Positions 31,309 to 40,415 are shown, counted from the first letter of the stretch. The stretch: 64,000 nt of DNA from Candidatus Peregrinibacteria bacterium (GCA_030649955.1 JAUSFD010000005.1:124001-188000), one strand, 5' to 3'. Notes: generated by a model from the letters alone, not told the origin. Made by a program: numbers and translations.

Positions 31309-32805
31309 TTAGACGTCGTAGTAGCGCGCGTACTCACTTGCTGTGGGGCGCATGCGCTCCTCCGCGACTTCGCCGCGCTTCTGGGCGATGTACGCCTCCA
31401 GGAACTTCTCGGAGAAGACGCCGGGCTTCGTGAGGAACTCGTGGTCGGCTTCCAGAGCATTGAGCGCCTCCTCGAGGGAGGCCGGTGCGTGCTTGATCTT
31501 CGCGAGCTTCTCCTCAGACATTTGATACAGGTTCTCGTCCGTGTGCATCCCGGGATCGAGCTTCCGCTGGATGCCATCGAGGCCTGCGAGCATGAGGGCA
31601 GAGAAGGCGAGGTAGGGGTTACACGCGGGGTCCGGCATGCGGAACTCCACGCGCTTCGCCTTCGGGTTATTCGAGTACATCGGGATGCGGATGGCGGCCG
31701 AGCGGTTGCGGGCGGAGTAGATGAGGTTCACCGGCGCCTCGAAGCCCGGCACGAGTCGCTTGTAGCTGTTCGTCGTGGGGTTGCAGAGTGCACAGAGTGC
31801 GGGGGCGTGCGCGAGGAGGCCGGCGAGGTAGTGGAGCGCCATCTTCGAGAGACCGGCGTACTCGCTGCCTGCGAAGAGGGGTTTGCCCTCTTTCCAGAGG
31901 CTCTGGTGCACGTGCATTCCGGAGCCATTGTCGCCGAAGAGCGGCTTGGGCATGAAGGTCGCCGTCTTGCCGAAGCGCTTCGCCACGTTACGGACGATGT
32001 ACTTATAACGCATGAGTTTGTCTGCCATGATGAGGAGTTCGTCCCTCTCCATGTCGATCTCCGCCTGGCCCCCAGTCGCTACCTCGTGGTGATAGGTCTC
32101 GATCTTGATGCCGGACTGCTCCATCTCGCGCACCATGGAACTGCGGATCGTCTGCTGCTGGTCCATCGGTGGTACCGGGAAGTACCCCTCCTTGTGGCGG
32201 ATCTTGTACCCCATGTTGCCACCCTCCTCCTCCCGTCCGGTATTCCAGACCGCCTCCTCGGAATCCACTTCGTAGAACGCCTTGTTCGATGCCTGCGAGA
32301 AGCGGACAGAATCGAAGATGAAGAACTCTGCCTCCGGTCCAAAGTACGCGCTATCCGCGATGCCACTGTCCTCCAGGTACTTCATCGCCCTGCGGGCGAT
32401 CGTGCGGGGGCTACTGTCGTAGAGCTGCCCGCTCAGCGGATCGCGTACATCGCAGAGCACGGAGAGCGTTGGCTCGAGCGAGAAGGTATCCAGGAATGCG
32501 GTAGCGATATCGGGAATGAGGAGCATGTCGGACTCCTCGATCTGCTGAAATCCGCGGATGCTCGAGCCGTCGAAGCCTGCACCTCCTTCGAGAACACCCT
32601 CCAGTTCGTGCAGAGGCTTGCTCGTGTGCTGGAGTGTCCCGGGCACATCGACGAACGTGAGATCCAGCATGGTGGTCTGGTGCTTCTTCGCAAAAGCCAT
32701 GAGGTCCGCTGCGGTCTTGATCGCCGGGGTGAAGTCGAGGTCGACTCCCTGCACCGTCTTCATGTGCATCATCTTCGCGAGGTCCGTCGTGGTGATCGCA
32801 GGCAT
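31309..32805 (-). CDS. glnA: glutamine synthetase type I
   Basis: Makes glutamine from glutamate, ammonia and [67 protein letters not shown] and [26 protein letters not shown] are the GSI signatures in order. The adenylylation-site region is [10 protein letters not shown], so the Tyr is present. The product has 498 residues, slightly longer than usual. The ATG at 32805 is the first sensible start; no SD precedes it. It is divergent from a TrmB-like regulator, which could control it. Confidence 0.95.
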   Translation of the reverse strand: MPAITTTDLAKMMHMKTVQGVDLDFTPAIKTAADLMAFAKKHQTTMLDLTFVDVPGTLQHTSKPLHELEGVLEGGAGFDGSSIRGFQQIEESDMLLIPDIATAFLDTFSLEPTLSVLCDVRDPLSGQLYDSSPRTIARRAMKYLEDSGIADSAYFGPEAEFFIFDSVRFSQASNKAFYEVDSEEAVWNTGREEEGGNMGYKIRHKEGYFPVPPMDQQQTIRSSMVREMEQSGIKIETYHHEVATGGQAEIDMERDELLIMADKLMRYKYIVRNVAKRFGKTATFMPKPLFGDNGSGMHVHQSLWKEGKPLFAGSEYAGLSKMALHYLAGLLAHAPALCALCNPTTNSYKRLVPGFEAPVNLIYSARNRSAAIRIPMYSNNPKAKRVEFRMPDPACNPYLAFSALMLAGLDGIQRKLDPGMHTDENLYQMSEEKLAKIKHAPASLEEALNALEADHEFLTKPGVFSEKFLEAYIAQKRGEVAEERMRPTASEYARYYDV

Positions 32806-33033
32806 AGAGAGAGGAGGGGAAAGGGACAACAGCAGAGGTTTTTCCCTCTTTCTCACGTCGAGTTCAAGGCTCTCTTGAGCACAAACTTAACACTGTACCT
32901 CATTTTAACAACACAACAGGACACGAGGTTTTCCTCAAGAGTAAGCTGATTTGTGGTCTGAACACTCCTGGAGTATCCTCCCCTACTGGTTTCTGTTGTT
33001 CGGAACTATTACACATTGCACACCCCGTGAACT
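32806..33033. promoter_or_regulatory. divergent control region of glnA and the TrmB-like regulator
   Basis: 228 bp without genes. On the minus strand TGTTAAAAT (about 32903-32911) looks like an extended -10 element about 100 bp before glnA, which would give glnA a real leader. No palindrome convincing enough to call an operator was found. Confidence 0.35.
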
Positions 33034-33801
33034 ATGGCCAAGGACCTCGCATCCATCGTCCAGGCAATCGGCCTCACAGAGAAGCAGACGGCGCTCTACC
33101 TCTCTGGCTTGCAGATCGGCACTGCTCCCGCCTCCGATTATGCAAAAACTGCAGGCATGAACCGCATTACCGCCTACAACACACTGGAGGAGCTCGTTTC
33201 CCTCGGCTACTTCACGACGGTGAAGAACGTCCGCGCGAAGTCCTACGCTCCGGTTGCTCCGGAGTACCTCGCCCTCGAGGCGCGGAAGAATGCGGAGGCG
33301 CTCGATCACGCACTTCCCGAATTGAAGTCGCTCCAGCGTGCCAAGTACCGCAAGCCGCACGTTCGGTTCTTCGAAGGCTGGGAAGGAGTCCGACACGTCT
33401 ACGAGGACACCCTCACGACGAAGGGTGAACTCCTCAACTTCGCGAACTCCAGTGTCGTCCGCAAATTCTGGCCGCTCTACGATGAGGAGTACGTCGCCGA
33501 GCGCGTGAAGCGTGGCATCCACCTTCGTGGTATCTCCCCTGATGATGCGACGGGCCGGAAAGTCCACGGGGAAGACCGCGAGCGCGTGCGAGAGATCCGC
33601 CTCGTGAGCGCGAAGGACTTCGACTTCAAGAACGAAATCAACATTTACGACCACAAGGTAGCGATATGCTCCTTCGACTCCGGTCTCCGTGGCGATAGCG
33701 ACATGTTCGGTGTGATCATCGAGAGCAAGGAAGTCGCGGAGACCCAGCGCCAGATTTTCGAGATGGCCTGGCGGTATGCGAAGCATGAGGGGAAACGGTA
33801 G
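33034..33801 (+). CDS. TrmB-family transcriptional regulator
   Basis: A 255-residue regulator. Residues 1-70 form a winged HTH (LTEKQTALYLSGLQIGTAPASDYAKTAGMNRITAYNTLEELVSLGYF). The C-terminal part (KPHVRFFEGWEGVRHVYEDTL; KVAICSFD; VIIESKEVAETQRQIFEMAW) resembles the effector domain of TrmB/archaeal-type sugar regulators seen in many CPR genomes. Target genes are unknown; the divergent glnA is the nearest candidate. The gene is followed by the cloverleaf element. Confidence 0.8.
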   Translation: MAKDLASIVQAIGLTEKQTALYLSGLQIGTAPASDYAKTAGMNRITAYNTLEELVSLGYFTTVKNVRAKSYAPVAPEYLALEARKNAEALDHALPELKSLQRAKYRKPHVRFFEGWEGVRHVYEDTLTTKGELLNFANSSVVRKFWPLYDEEYVAERVKRGIHLRGISPDDATGRKVHGEDRERVREIRLVSAKDFDFKNEINIYDHKVAICSFDSGLRGDSDMFGVIIESKEVAETQRQIFEMAWRYAKHEGKR

Positions 33802-33814
33802 GGGGAATTGAAAA

Positions 33815-33896
33815 AAACAACCGCGCCCCAGAAAGGGCGCTCTCGTGGTTCCATAAAAAAATCCACGAGAGCGGGGTTTCTGCCCCGCGGTTGTTT
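33815..33896. other. perfect four-stem cloverleaf element
   Basis: An outer stem AAACAACC (33815-33822) pairs with GGTTGTTT (33889-33896). Inside, three hairpins follow with no unpaired base between them: GCGCCC/GGGCGC with a 6-nt loop (33823-33840), TCTCGTGG/CCACGAGA with a 14-nt loop (33841-33870), GCGGGG/CCCCGC with a 6-nt loop (33871-33888). All 28 base pairs are Watson-Crick. Position after the TrmB-like gene and the flanking A- and T-rich ends would suit a terminator, but the three-hairpin design is not that of an ordinary one. Confidence 0.75.
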
Positions 33897-33991
33897 CACC
33901 ATGTGTTCGTGTTAGCTCCCTAAGGCCAAAACCTCCTCTTGCAAATCTGTAGAATATGGTAGAATACATCATAAATTTCCCTCAACCTGCT

Positions 33992-34654
33992 ATGCGCATT
34001 CATGCACTTCCTCTCGTTGGTGTCTCCTTTCTTCTTCTCACTGGCTGCGAGTACTTGCAGCAATCGAACGGAGAGACAGAGCCAGAGACAATCATTATCG
34101 ACCTCGAAGGTTCCTCGAGCTCTGTCGCTTCCTCTGTGGAGAGCGCAGACTCCTCCTCCTCAGTCACAAGCACTGCGGCACAGGAACAGAGCGTGAGTAG
34201 CGCTGGAGCATCCGTGACTCCCGCCGCGTCTTCCAAGTCTTCTCGTACGGAGGCAGGTGTCGAAGCGGAAGTGAAGGCAGAGACGACACTCACTGTCACG
34301 AACGAAGGCAGAGATAGGCAGGCGCAAGAGACGAGTCAGGCTGCTGTCGCGAAGGGTGTGTACACCGCCTACGCGGATGGCGTCATCGGGAACGGCAAGA
34401 AGTCCGTTCTCTTCTTCCATGCAGGCTGGTGCCCCATCTGCAAGTCCGCGGAAGCGGATCTGAAGCAGTGGTACAGCGAGGAGGGATTCCCCCTCACCAC
34501 GTACAAGGTTGATTACGATGCCGAGACGGAGCTCAAGACGAAGTACGGCGTCACCTACCAGCACACGTTCGTCGTCATCGACGGACAGGGGAATGTCGTG
34601 CAGAAGCTCCAGGGACCCTCTGATGCGGAGCTCCAGGCGCTGCTGAATAGCTAA
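33992..34654 (+). CDS. thioredoxin-like lipoprotein
   Basis: A 220-residue lipoprotein. The signal peptide ends in LLTGC; a 90-residue Ser/Ala/Glu-rich tether follows (SSSSVASSVESADSSSSV). The thioredoxin domain (about 115-220) has the active site WCPIC in FFHAGWCPICKSAEADL. It would work outside the membrane, probably receiving electrons from the CcdA-like part of DipZ encoded 90 bp downstream. The start at 33992 (not 33956) fits the signal peptide; TAGAAT at 33960-33965 with TTGCAA upstream gives a leader of about 20 nt. Confidence 0.85.
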   Translation: MRIHALPLVGVSFLLLTGCEYLQQSNGETEPETIIIDLEGSSSSVASSVESADSSSSVTSTAAQEQSVSSAGASVTPAASSKSSRTEAGVEAEVKAETTLTVTNEGRDRQAQETSQAAVAKGVYTAYADGVIGNGKKSVLFFHAGWCPICKSAEADLKQWYSEEGFPLTTYKVDYDAETELKTKYGVTYQHTFVVIDGQGNVVQKLQGPSDAELQALLNS

Positions 34655-34659
34655 TGGAC

Positions 34660-34742
34660 TAGAATGGAGGGAACAGGGAACCGGGAACAGAGTAACAGGG
34701 GCCCTGTTCCCTGTTACTCTGTTCCCGGTTCCCGCATCCTCG
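34660..34742. repeat. facing arms of the GGGAACCGGGAACAG word
   Basis: GGGAACCGGGAACAGAGTAA at about 34677-34696 faces GTTACTCTGTTCCCGGTTCC at about 34714-34733 with GGGGCCC near the centre: an almost perfect hairpin of over 20 bp in the spacer between the two redox genes. Confidence 0.8.
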
Positions 34743-34743
34743 T

Positions 34744-36273
34744 ATGGCCCTCTACGTCACTCTCTTCCTCGCCGGCGTCCTCACGATCCTCCTGCCGTGC
34801 ATCCTGCCGCTCGTTCCCATTGTCGTGGGGGTAAGCATCACGGGACGGAGCAAATGGAGGCCGCTGCTCACGGTGCTCGGGATGCTCGTGAGCTTCGTGG
34901 GATTCACGTTCCTCCTCCAGGTTGTCCTGAGTGAGTTCGTCGCAGCTGCGGACTTTGTCCGCATCTCCACCTATTACATTCTCCTTCTCTTCGGTCTCGG
35001 GTTCCTCACGTCGAATCGGTACGTCCTCCTCATTGGCTCTGTTCTCGGTGGATTCTTCTTCTATGACAAGGGCTGGATTGCGATGACGATTGCAGAGACG
35101 ATCGGGGCGACTCTCGTTTCGATCGGACCGAAGATCGCGCAGAAGATTCAGCAGCTGGGAACTTCCGCACAGCAGGGAGCGCGCAGCGAATTCGGTGAAG
35201 GCTCGCCCCTCTCCGCACTCCTCATTGGTCTCACGCTCGGGCTCGTGTGGGTGCCCTGCGCTGGCCCTGCCCTCGGCTTCGCCTTCGCATTGGTTCGCGA
35301 CAAGCCTGGCCTCATGGCACTCGCAGCCCTCACCGCGTATGGCCTTGGTACAGCTCTCCCACTGCTGCTCGTTGGCTACGGTGGCCAGGCGGCAGTCCAC
35401 TCCGTGCGCGCACTCACGAAGTACTCCGGCAGAATCAAGCAGGTCGCCGGTGCTCTCCTCATCCTCTCCGCCCTCGCACTCCAGTACGGCTGGTTTACGG
35501 ACCTCCAGACTTGGCTCGTCCAAAATACGGAGTACGGCACGCTCGGCACGGACATCGAGGAGCGTCTCTTCGGTGATGAGCTCACAAACTCTGCAAGTTC
35601 TGCATCGAGTTCCACTTCCACCCCAAATCCTCATCCCAATCCAAATCCTCGCATGACGCTCCCCAAGATCACTCGGGCTCCAGAGTTCACCGGCCTCAGC
35701 ACCTGGCACAACTCACAGCCTCTCACGATGAAGGAGCTCAAGGGGAAGGTCGTCCTCGTCGACTTCTGGACCTACAGCTGCATCAACTGCATCCGCACGT
35801 TGCCGTACATGCGTGGGTATTGGGAAAAGTACGGTTCGACTTCGCTCACCGCAAGTCAAGACTCGCCGTTCGTGCTCGTGGGTATTCACACCCCGGAGTT
35901 CGTCTTCGAGAAGGACCCCGGCAACGTCGCCGATGCGATCAAGCGCCATGAGCTCACGTACCCCATCGCGCAGGACAACAACTTCGGCACGTGGAACGCC
36001 TTCGCGAACCACTACTGGCCCGCGAAGTACTTGATCGATGCGGAGGGGTACATCCGATACACGCACTTCGGCGAGGGTGCTTACGAGGAGACGGATGAGG
36101 CGATAGCTGCATTGCTTTCGGAGATTGATGTTGCTTTGAATGAGCCGGATCAAGTGGACAGTGGACAGAGAACAGGGGGATGGGGAGGAGTCAGACGCCG
36201 GAGACATACCTCGGCTCGCGTAGCTGGAGTGCTTTCGGCAACGGGAGCTTCCTCCCGACGGAGGATGCGGTGA
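34744..36273 (+). CDS. dipZ: DipZ-type CcdA-thioredoxin fusion, frameshifted near its end
   Basis: Residues 1-230 are a CcdA/DsbD-beta-like membrane domain with about six helices and the redox Cys pair LPCILPL and PCAGPALG; it carries electrons across the membrane. After a Ser/Pro/Asn-rich linker (partly the translation of an AATCC repeat), residues 325-480 form a thioredoxin domain with SCINC in DFWTYSCINCIRTLP. DipZ proteins continue with a C-terminal beta domain beginning TPETYLG. Here that domain is present but in the +1 frame from about 36180, so this frame ends in an unrelated Arg-rich tail. Confidence 0.85.
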   Translation: MALYVTLFLAGVLTILLPCILPLVPIVVGVSITGRSKWRPLLTVLGMLVSFVGFTFLLQVVLSEFVAAADFVRISTYYILLLFGLGFLTSNRYVLLIGSVLGGFFFYDKGWIAMTIAETIGATLVSIGPKIAQKIQQLGTSAQQGARSEFGEGSPLSALLIGLTLGLVWVPCAGPALGFAFALVRDKPGLMALAALTAYGLGTALPLLLVGYGGQAAVHSVRALTKYSGRIKQVAGALLILSALALQYGWFTDLQTWLVQNTEYGTLGTDIEERLFGDELTNSASSASSSTSTPNPHPNPNPRMTLPKITRAPEFTGLSTWHNSQPLTMKELKGKVVLVDFWTYSCINCIRTLPYMRGYWEKYGSTSLTASQDSPFVLVGIHTPEFVFEKDPGNVADAIKRHELTYPIAQDNNFGTWNAFANHYWPAKYLIDAEGYIRYTHFGEGAYEETDEAIAALLSEIDVALNEPDQVDSGQRTGGWGGVRRRRHTSARVAGVLSATGASSRRRMR

Positions 36274-36605
36274 TGTACGATGCGCCGACATCGGTGGCAT
36301 TACATAAGTATTACCTGGTGGGAGATTGGCAACTCGAGGAGGATGAGCGGCAAGTACTCCGGAGTACATTCGGAAAAGTGACAATGCGATTCGTCGGTAG
36401 TGAAGTGAATCTCGTCCTTGGACTCGCTCCGGGAAGCGACCCTGTTCTCGCTGAAGTACACGTCGACGGAGAAATCTATGACCGATTTGCCATCGATCAT
36501 CATGACCTCTACAACCTCTGGAAAGGGGATTATGGCGAGCATACCGTCTCTATCCTCTTCGATGGCAAAGGGGTAGAAGGTTATGCCTTCACGTTTGGGG
36601 CGTGA
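36180..36605 (+). pseudogene. C-terminal DipZ domain in a shifted frame
   Basis: The frame gives SQTPETYLGSRSWSAFGNGSF, YYLVGDWQLEEDERQVLRS, VNLVLGLAPG, VHVDGEIYDRF and EGYAFTFGA, the complete C-terminal domain of DipZ. It begins where the upstream frame loses similarity, next to ACAGGGGGATGGGGAGG, a G-rich stretch where an indel is likely. One missing or added base would restore a single protein of about 620 residues. Either the gene is broken, or frameshifting occurs, or the base count is wrong. Confidence 0.75.
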
Positions 36606-36639
36606 GGAGCGGAGAGAGCAGCCCGGTTGCCATGTCTGC

Positions 36640-36695
36640 TGCCCTCATCCCCGACCCTTCTCCCGGACTCGGGAGAAGGGTGACGATGCTATAGA
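36640..36695. repeat. GC-rich palindromic repeat before thyA
   Basis: CTTCTCCCGGACTCGGGAGAAG at about 36658-36679 with flanking GCCCTCATCCCC and GGTGACGATGC, nearly identical to about 13157-13204. Confidence 0.75.
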
Positions 36696-36774
36696 ACAAC
36701 AAAGCGATTTGAGGGTTCCGAGCATAGAACAAGGGGGATGTATTGTCTGTTGCTTCGACAGGCGTTGTGCCCTG

Positions 36775-36780
36775 TACAAT
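36775..36780 (+). promoter_or_regulatory. -10 box TACAAT, six bases from the thyA ATG
   Basis: TACAAT, CCTCCC, ATG at 36787. The spacing matches def and the flavodoxin. Confidence 0.5.
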
Positions 36781-36786
36781 CCTCCC

Positions 36787-37629
36787 ATGCGCCAGTACTT
36801 GGATCTCCTGCAGGCAGTCCTCGAAGGAGGGAAAGAGAAGAATGACCGTACGGGGACGGGGACGCTCTCGCTGTTCGGCCACCAGATGCGCTTCGATTTG
36901 CAGGAAGGATTTCCGCTGCTCACCACGAAGAAGCTCTCCACTCGTTCGATCTTCCATGAGCTCCTCTGGTTCCTGCGTGGGAGTACAGATGTGAAGGCAC
37001 TTCAGGAGCAGGGGGTGACGATCTGGGATGAGTGGGCGACACCCGAGCAGACGGCGAAGTATGGGCGGGGGGCGGGGGATCTGGGTCCCGTGTACGGTCA
37101 CCAATGGAGGAACTTCGCAGCGACGAAGGATGCTGATGGAACGTACGCGAAAGATGGCGTCGATCAGATCGCGCGTGTTGTGGAGATGATCAAGAACAAC
37201 CCCAATAGTCGTCGGTTGATTGTTACCGGTTGGAATCCCAAGGAAGCGGATGAGGTCGCGCTGCCGCCCTGCCACACGTTATTTCAGTTCTATGTGCAGG
37301 ACGGTCGGCTCTCCTGTCAGCTCTACCAGCGCAGTGCGGATATCTTCCTCGGTGTCCCCTTCAATATCGCCTCGTACGCCCTCCTCACGCACATGATCGC
37401 CCAGGTGTGCGATTTGGGTGTTGGCGACTTCGTCCACACCCTCGGCGATGCGCATCTCTACAGCAATCATCTCGATCAAGCGCGCGAGCAGCTCACTCGT
37501 GAGCCGCGACGATTGCCAACGCTCAAGCTAAATTCTGCAGTGCGATCGATTTTTGAGTTCACGTACGGGGATATTCAGGTGGAGAATTACGATCCGCATC
37601 CTGTGATCAAAGCACCGATAGCCGTGTGA
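36787..37629 (+). CDS. thyA: thymidylate synthase
   Basis: Methylates dUMP to dTMP with methylene-tetrahydrofolate. [41 protein letters not shown], the catalytic Cys in [35 protein letters not shown] and the C-terminal [10 protein letters not shown] are all present. The 280-residue length is normal. The longer frame from 36583 is rejected because the conserved start MRQYLDLLQ is at 36787. Followed 81 bp later by folA, which regenerates the cofactor. Confidence 0.96.
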   Translation: MRQYLDLLQAVLEGGKEKNDRTGTGTLSLFGHQMRFDLQEGFPLLTTKKLSTRSIFHELLWFLRGSTDVKALQEQGVTIWDEWATPEQTAKYGRGAGDLGPVYGHQWRNFAATKDADGTYAKDGVDQIARVVEMIKNNPNSRRLIVTGWNPKEADEVALPPCHTLFQFYVQDGRLSCQLYQRSADIFLGVPFNIASYALLTHMIAQVCDLGVGDFVHTLGDAHLYSNHLDQAREQLTREPRRLPTLKLNSAVRSIFEFTYGDIQVENYDPHPVIKAPIAV

Positions 37630-37708
37630 GAGGGAACAGGGATCGGGGAACAGGGTCTCGGAGGGGAAGCAGGTTCCTGTTATTCTGTTCCCTGTTCCCG
37701 GTTCCCTC
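37628..37708. repeat. facing arms of the GGGAACAGGG word between thyA and folA
   Basis: GAGGGAACAGGGATCGGGGA at about 37630-37649 faces TTCTGTTCCCTGTTCCCGGT at about 37683-37702. A further copy without a clear partner is at 38219-38262, after folA. Confidence 0.75.
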
Positions 37709-37710
37709 GT

Positions 37711-38208
37711 ATGATTCTCTCTCTCATCGCCGCGGCGGACGAAGGCAATGTCATCGGAAAGGACAATGCCCTCCTTTGGCGCCTCCCGGGGGACTTCGCA
37801 CGCATGAAGGAACTCACGAAGGGGCATACGCTCATCATGGGGAGGAAGACGCACGAGTCGATAGGACGTGCGCTGCCGAATCGCCGAAACATCGTCATTT
37901 CGCGCCAGGAGGGGATCGAGTTCCCTGGTTGCGAAGTGACCTCTTCCCTGGAAGATGCTCTGGCCCTGGCTCGCGAGAGCGGTGATGAGGAAGTGTTCAT
38001 CTTCGGCGGTGGCGAGGTGTACCGCCAGGCGCTCCCGCTCGCGCACCGCATCTACCTCACGCGTGTCCACGCGCACTTCGATGGGGATGCCTTCTTCCCC
38101 GAGCTTCCACAGAAGGAGTGGCTGGAGATCCAGAGCGAGCCGCATGATGCTGATGATGAGAATCCGTATGCCCATACATTTCTCGTGTACGAGCGCGTGC
38201 GAGAGTGA
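37711..38208 (+). CDS. folA: dihydrofolate reductase
   Basis: Reduces dihydrofolate with NADPH. LIAAADEGNVIGKDNALLWRLPGDFARMK contains the Met20-type loop and the acidic proton-relay residue (Asp in LPGDFARMK). MGRKTHESIG and FIFGGGEVYRQALPLAHRIYLTRV are the NADPH-binding and central-sheet signatures. It has 165 residues, the normal size. Operon with thyA. Confidence 0.95.
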   Translation: MILSLIAAADEGNVIGKDNALLWRLPGDFARMKELTKGHTLIMGRKTHESIGRALPNRRNIVISRQEGIEFPGCEVTSSLEDALALARESGDEEVFIFGGGEVYRQALPLAHRIYLTRVHAHFDGDAFFPELPQKEWLEIQSEPHDADDENPYAHTFLVYERVRE

Positions 38209-38310
38209 AGAGCAACGGAGAAGGGAACAGGGATCAGGGAACAGGGATCAGGGAACGATGCCCAGTTCCCAATGCAGAATCTCTTCACAGCACCTTTCAC
38301 AAGAACACAC

Positions 38311-38334
38311 TTGTTGGCTTATATAAGCCAACAA
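38311..38334. promoter_or_regulatory. 24-bp perfect palindrome, possible operator
   Basis: TTGTTGGCTTAT is followed at once by its exact reverse complement ATAAGCCAACAA. There is no T-run after it and no loop, so it reads as a dimer-binding operator better than as a terminator. It lies 62 bp before the 173-residue protein gene. The rest of 38209-38395 holds a GGGAACAGGG repeat and nothing else recognised. Confidence 0.5.
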
Positions 38335-38395
38335 ATCCACCATGTCGCGTTTCCTCGACTTCTTGACTGTTGTAAAAATTCTAGGGTGAGAAACT

Positions 38396-38917
38396 ATGGC
38401 CATGGAAACCTTCGCCACCAGACAGGAACTCGTATCGGCACTGAGAGACCACGAGACGGGCGTACTCGCACCGCAACAGCGCGAGAAGCTCGCAGAGAGC
38501 CTCCTGCTGAAGGCGCGGCAGATCCGCGAGGCGATCAACAAGGAGCGCATCTCTGGTCGCGAGCAGATCGATGAGGTTGTGAATCTCCCCCTCGAAGAGC
38601 TCGACATGGGACTCATTGCCTTCGAGGAAGGAAAGATCCGCACGGCGGAGGATGGGCTCAAGCTCGCGCAGGTGCTCGAGAGCAAGGCACGGCAAGTTCT
38701 CACCTCTGTCCAAGCGCAAACAGCCGAGCAGGTGCGAGATGTCCTCCAGCCGAAGGAAGGTGAGCCCGCTGCGCCGCCGGAAGCGATCGCTGGAAGGATC
38801 GGTCCAGAGACTGCACCTGCAGGTCCCGCTTCCACTCCAGCGGGTGGAGGAGCTGGCGGAGGGGCGGGTGAGGGTGGTGGATCGGGTGGGAGTGGGGCAG
38901 CTGCGCAGGCAGCGTAA
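38396..38917 (+). CDS. hypothetical helical protein with Gly-rich tail (173 aa)
   Basis: No family is recognised. Residues 1-125 are strongly helical and charged (LVSALRDHETGVLAPQQREKLAESLLLKARQIREAINKERI). The C-terminal 45 residues are Pro/Ala, then Gly-rich (GGGAGGGAGEGGGSGGSG) and likely disordered. No signal peptide. The start is supported by TAGGGT eight bases upstream. It is followed 29 bp later by another unknown gene on the same strand. Confidence 0.6.
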   Translation: MAMETFATRQELVSALRDHETGVLAPQQREKLAESLLLKARQIREAINKERISGREQIDEVVNLPLEELDMGLIAFEEGKIRTAEDGLKLAQVLESKARQVLTSVQAQTAEQVRDVLQPKEGEPAAPPEAIAGRIGPETAPAGPASTPAGGGAGGGAGEGGGSGGSGAAAQAA

Positions 38918-38946
38918 CAAGTCTTTTACCCTCATTTTTCACTCGT

Positions 38947-39798
38947 ATGGAACGCTCTCCTTCAGCAACGGCTAGCCCAGAAACTCTCGTCCGTGCAGAC
39001 CTTAAAGAAGCGTTGCGCGCCTCCTCCGCTGCGACCGTCGGTACTGTTCAAGAGGATGCACGTGCGAAGGTGCAGCAGAGAATTCGCACAGGGGAAATTC
39101 TCACAGATGCTCCTGAGATTGAGAGCGATGCAGAAGTAACGCAGACCGGCCCCCTCACGCACGCCCATGCAGAGGAGGGGAACAGAGAGGAGAAATTCGA
39201 GGCAGCACTTGCGAAGGTGAGTGCGGAACTCGAAAAGATGACACAAGGGACAGAGCACCTTCACACGGAGAAACTCGCCGATGAAATTAAGGGACAGGCG
39301 GAGCCAGGTGCAGGCGAACGCGGCATTACAGCGAACCAGAACGATCTTCCGGATCTCATCGGTCCGAACAACAAGAAAGCGAAGGAGGGCTACGAGCTCA
39401 TGATCGCGCATGAGGAGAAGCACGCGGATGAGGTTACGCTCACTGGTGAGGTGAAGATCGACGAGAAGGACACCCTGAAGCCATTCGATGGAAGCGAGGG
39501 CAGGGCGGAAACCGGATCGCAGGTAGGAGTCGGCAATGCAGCGTCCACTCGGCGCGAGGGGATGCCTGAAGAGTATGAGCAGGCTCAGCGAAAGTACCTT
39601 CGTCTCCAGAAGCTTGTCGGAGAGGAGACGGTGGAGAAGGCGATGACGAGCGGCAATGGTTCACCCCAATACCTGCAGAGTGAAGTCCTCAAGGCACGTG
39701 TGAAGAAGGGGGAGATCAATCGATTTGAGGCTCTCATCGAAGCCCAGGAGAGCGGAATGGATGAAGAGGGGCTGGCAGAAGTGATCGGGAAGAAATAG
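38947..39798 (+). CDS. hypothetical protein with an HExxH motif (283 aa)
   Basis: No family is recognised. Acidic and helical, rich in Glu/Ala/Lys. Residues around 158-162 read HEEKH in MIAHEEKHADEV, which fits the HExxH zinc-peptidase pattern with a following acidic residue, but no third ligand can be assigned with confidence. The C-terminus (YEQAQRKYLRLQKLVGEETVEKAM, FEALIEAQESGMDEEGLAEVIG) resembles helical adaptor regions. Probably co-transcribed with the 173-residue protein. Confidence 0.55.
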   Translation: MERSPSATASPETLVRADLKEALRASSAATVGTVQEDARAKVQQRIRTGEILTDAPEIESDAEVTQTGPLTHAHAEEGNREEKFEAALAKVSAELEKMTQGTEHLHTEKLADEIKGQAEPGAGERGITANQNDLPDLIGPNNKKAKEGYELMIAHEEKHADEVTLTGEVKIDEKDTLKPFDGSEGRAETGSQVGVGNAASTRREGMPEEYEQAQRKYLRLQKLVGEETVEKAMTSGNGSPQYLQSEVLKARVKKGEINRFEALIEAQESGMDEEGLAEVIGKK

Positions 39799-39801
39799 CG
39801 C

Positions 39802-40350
39802 TTAGCCTCGCTGTCCGATCAACTGCAGGAATTCCTGCCGCGTGCGGGCATCCTCTTTGAATAAGCCCTTCACGGAGCTTGTGACGGCGCTGCTGTGCTG
39901 CTTCTCGACGCCGCGCATCATCATGCAGAGGTGATTCGCTTCGATGACGACGCCGATGCCTTTGGGCTTGAGGACGGACGCGAGCGCATCGCAGATCTGC
40001 TGACCCATCCGCTCCTGCACCTGCAACCGGCGGGCGAACATGTCGACGATGCGGGCAATCTTGCTGAGGCCAATCACGTGCTTCCGGGGGATGTATCCAA
40101 CATGCACCTTGCCGAAGAAGGGGAGCAAGTGGTGCTCGCAGAGCGAGTAGCATTCGATGTCCTTCACGATGACCATACCGTCGGTATCCGCGGGGAAGAG
40201 CGCACCCTTCACAATGTCCTTCAATTCCTGATCGTACCCGGAGGTGAGGAATTTCATTGCGTCACTCGCGCGCTCCGGCGTCTTCTTGAGCCCGGGCCGG
40301 TTGGGATCCTCGCCGATGGCTTTGAGGAGATCGCGGAAGAGGCGGTCCAT
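39802..40350 (-). CDS. folE: GTP cyclohydrolase I
   Basis: First step of folate synthesis, GTP to dihydroneopterin triphosphate. [20 protein letters not shown] holds the zinc Cys and the catalytic His. [39 protein letters not shown] and a second zinc Cys (HLCMMMRG) complete the site. 182 residues, normal. Convergent with the upstream helical protein, 3 bp apart. With folB and folK it forms a dispersed folate set. Confidence 0.96.
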   Translation of the reverse strand: MDRLFRDLLKAIGEDPNRPGLKKTPERASDAMKFLTSGYDQELKDIVKGALFPADTDGMVIVKDIECYSLCEHHLLPFFGKVHVGYIPRKHVIGLSKIARIVDMFARRLQVQERMGQQICDALASVLKPKGIGVVIEANHLCMMMRGVEKQHSSAVTSSVKGLFKEDARTRQEFLQLIGQRG

Positions 40351-40386
40351 GGATCATCAGTATGCCAAATTCCTCTCCAGAGCCAA

Positions 40387-40415
40387 ACAAAAAACCCTCC
40401 CCGTGGGGGAGGGTT
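40387..40415 (-). terminator. rho-independent terminator of the cysteine-rich gene
   Basis: On the minus strand AACCCTCCCC pairs with GGGGAGGGTT across a 3-base loop and is followed by six T residues. Confidence 0.85.

Noticed and set aside
31237-32949. 570-codon plus-strand frame opposite glnA
   Set aside because: Low-complexity Arg/Leu/Glu-rich translation; glnA on the other strand has every family motif.
33956-33992. Upstream ATG for the thioredoxin-like lipoprotein
   Set aside because: It lies within the promoter -10 region and would put 12 residues before a clean lipoprotein signal peptide.
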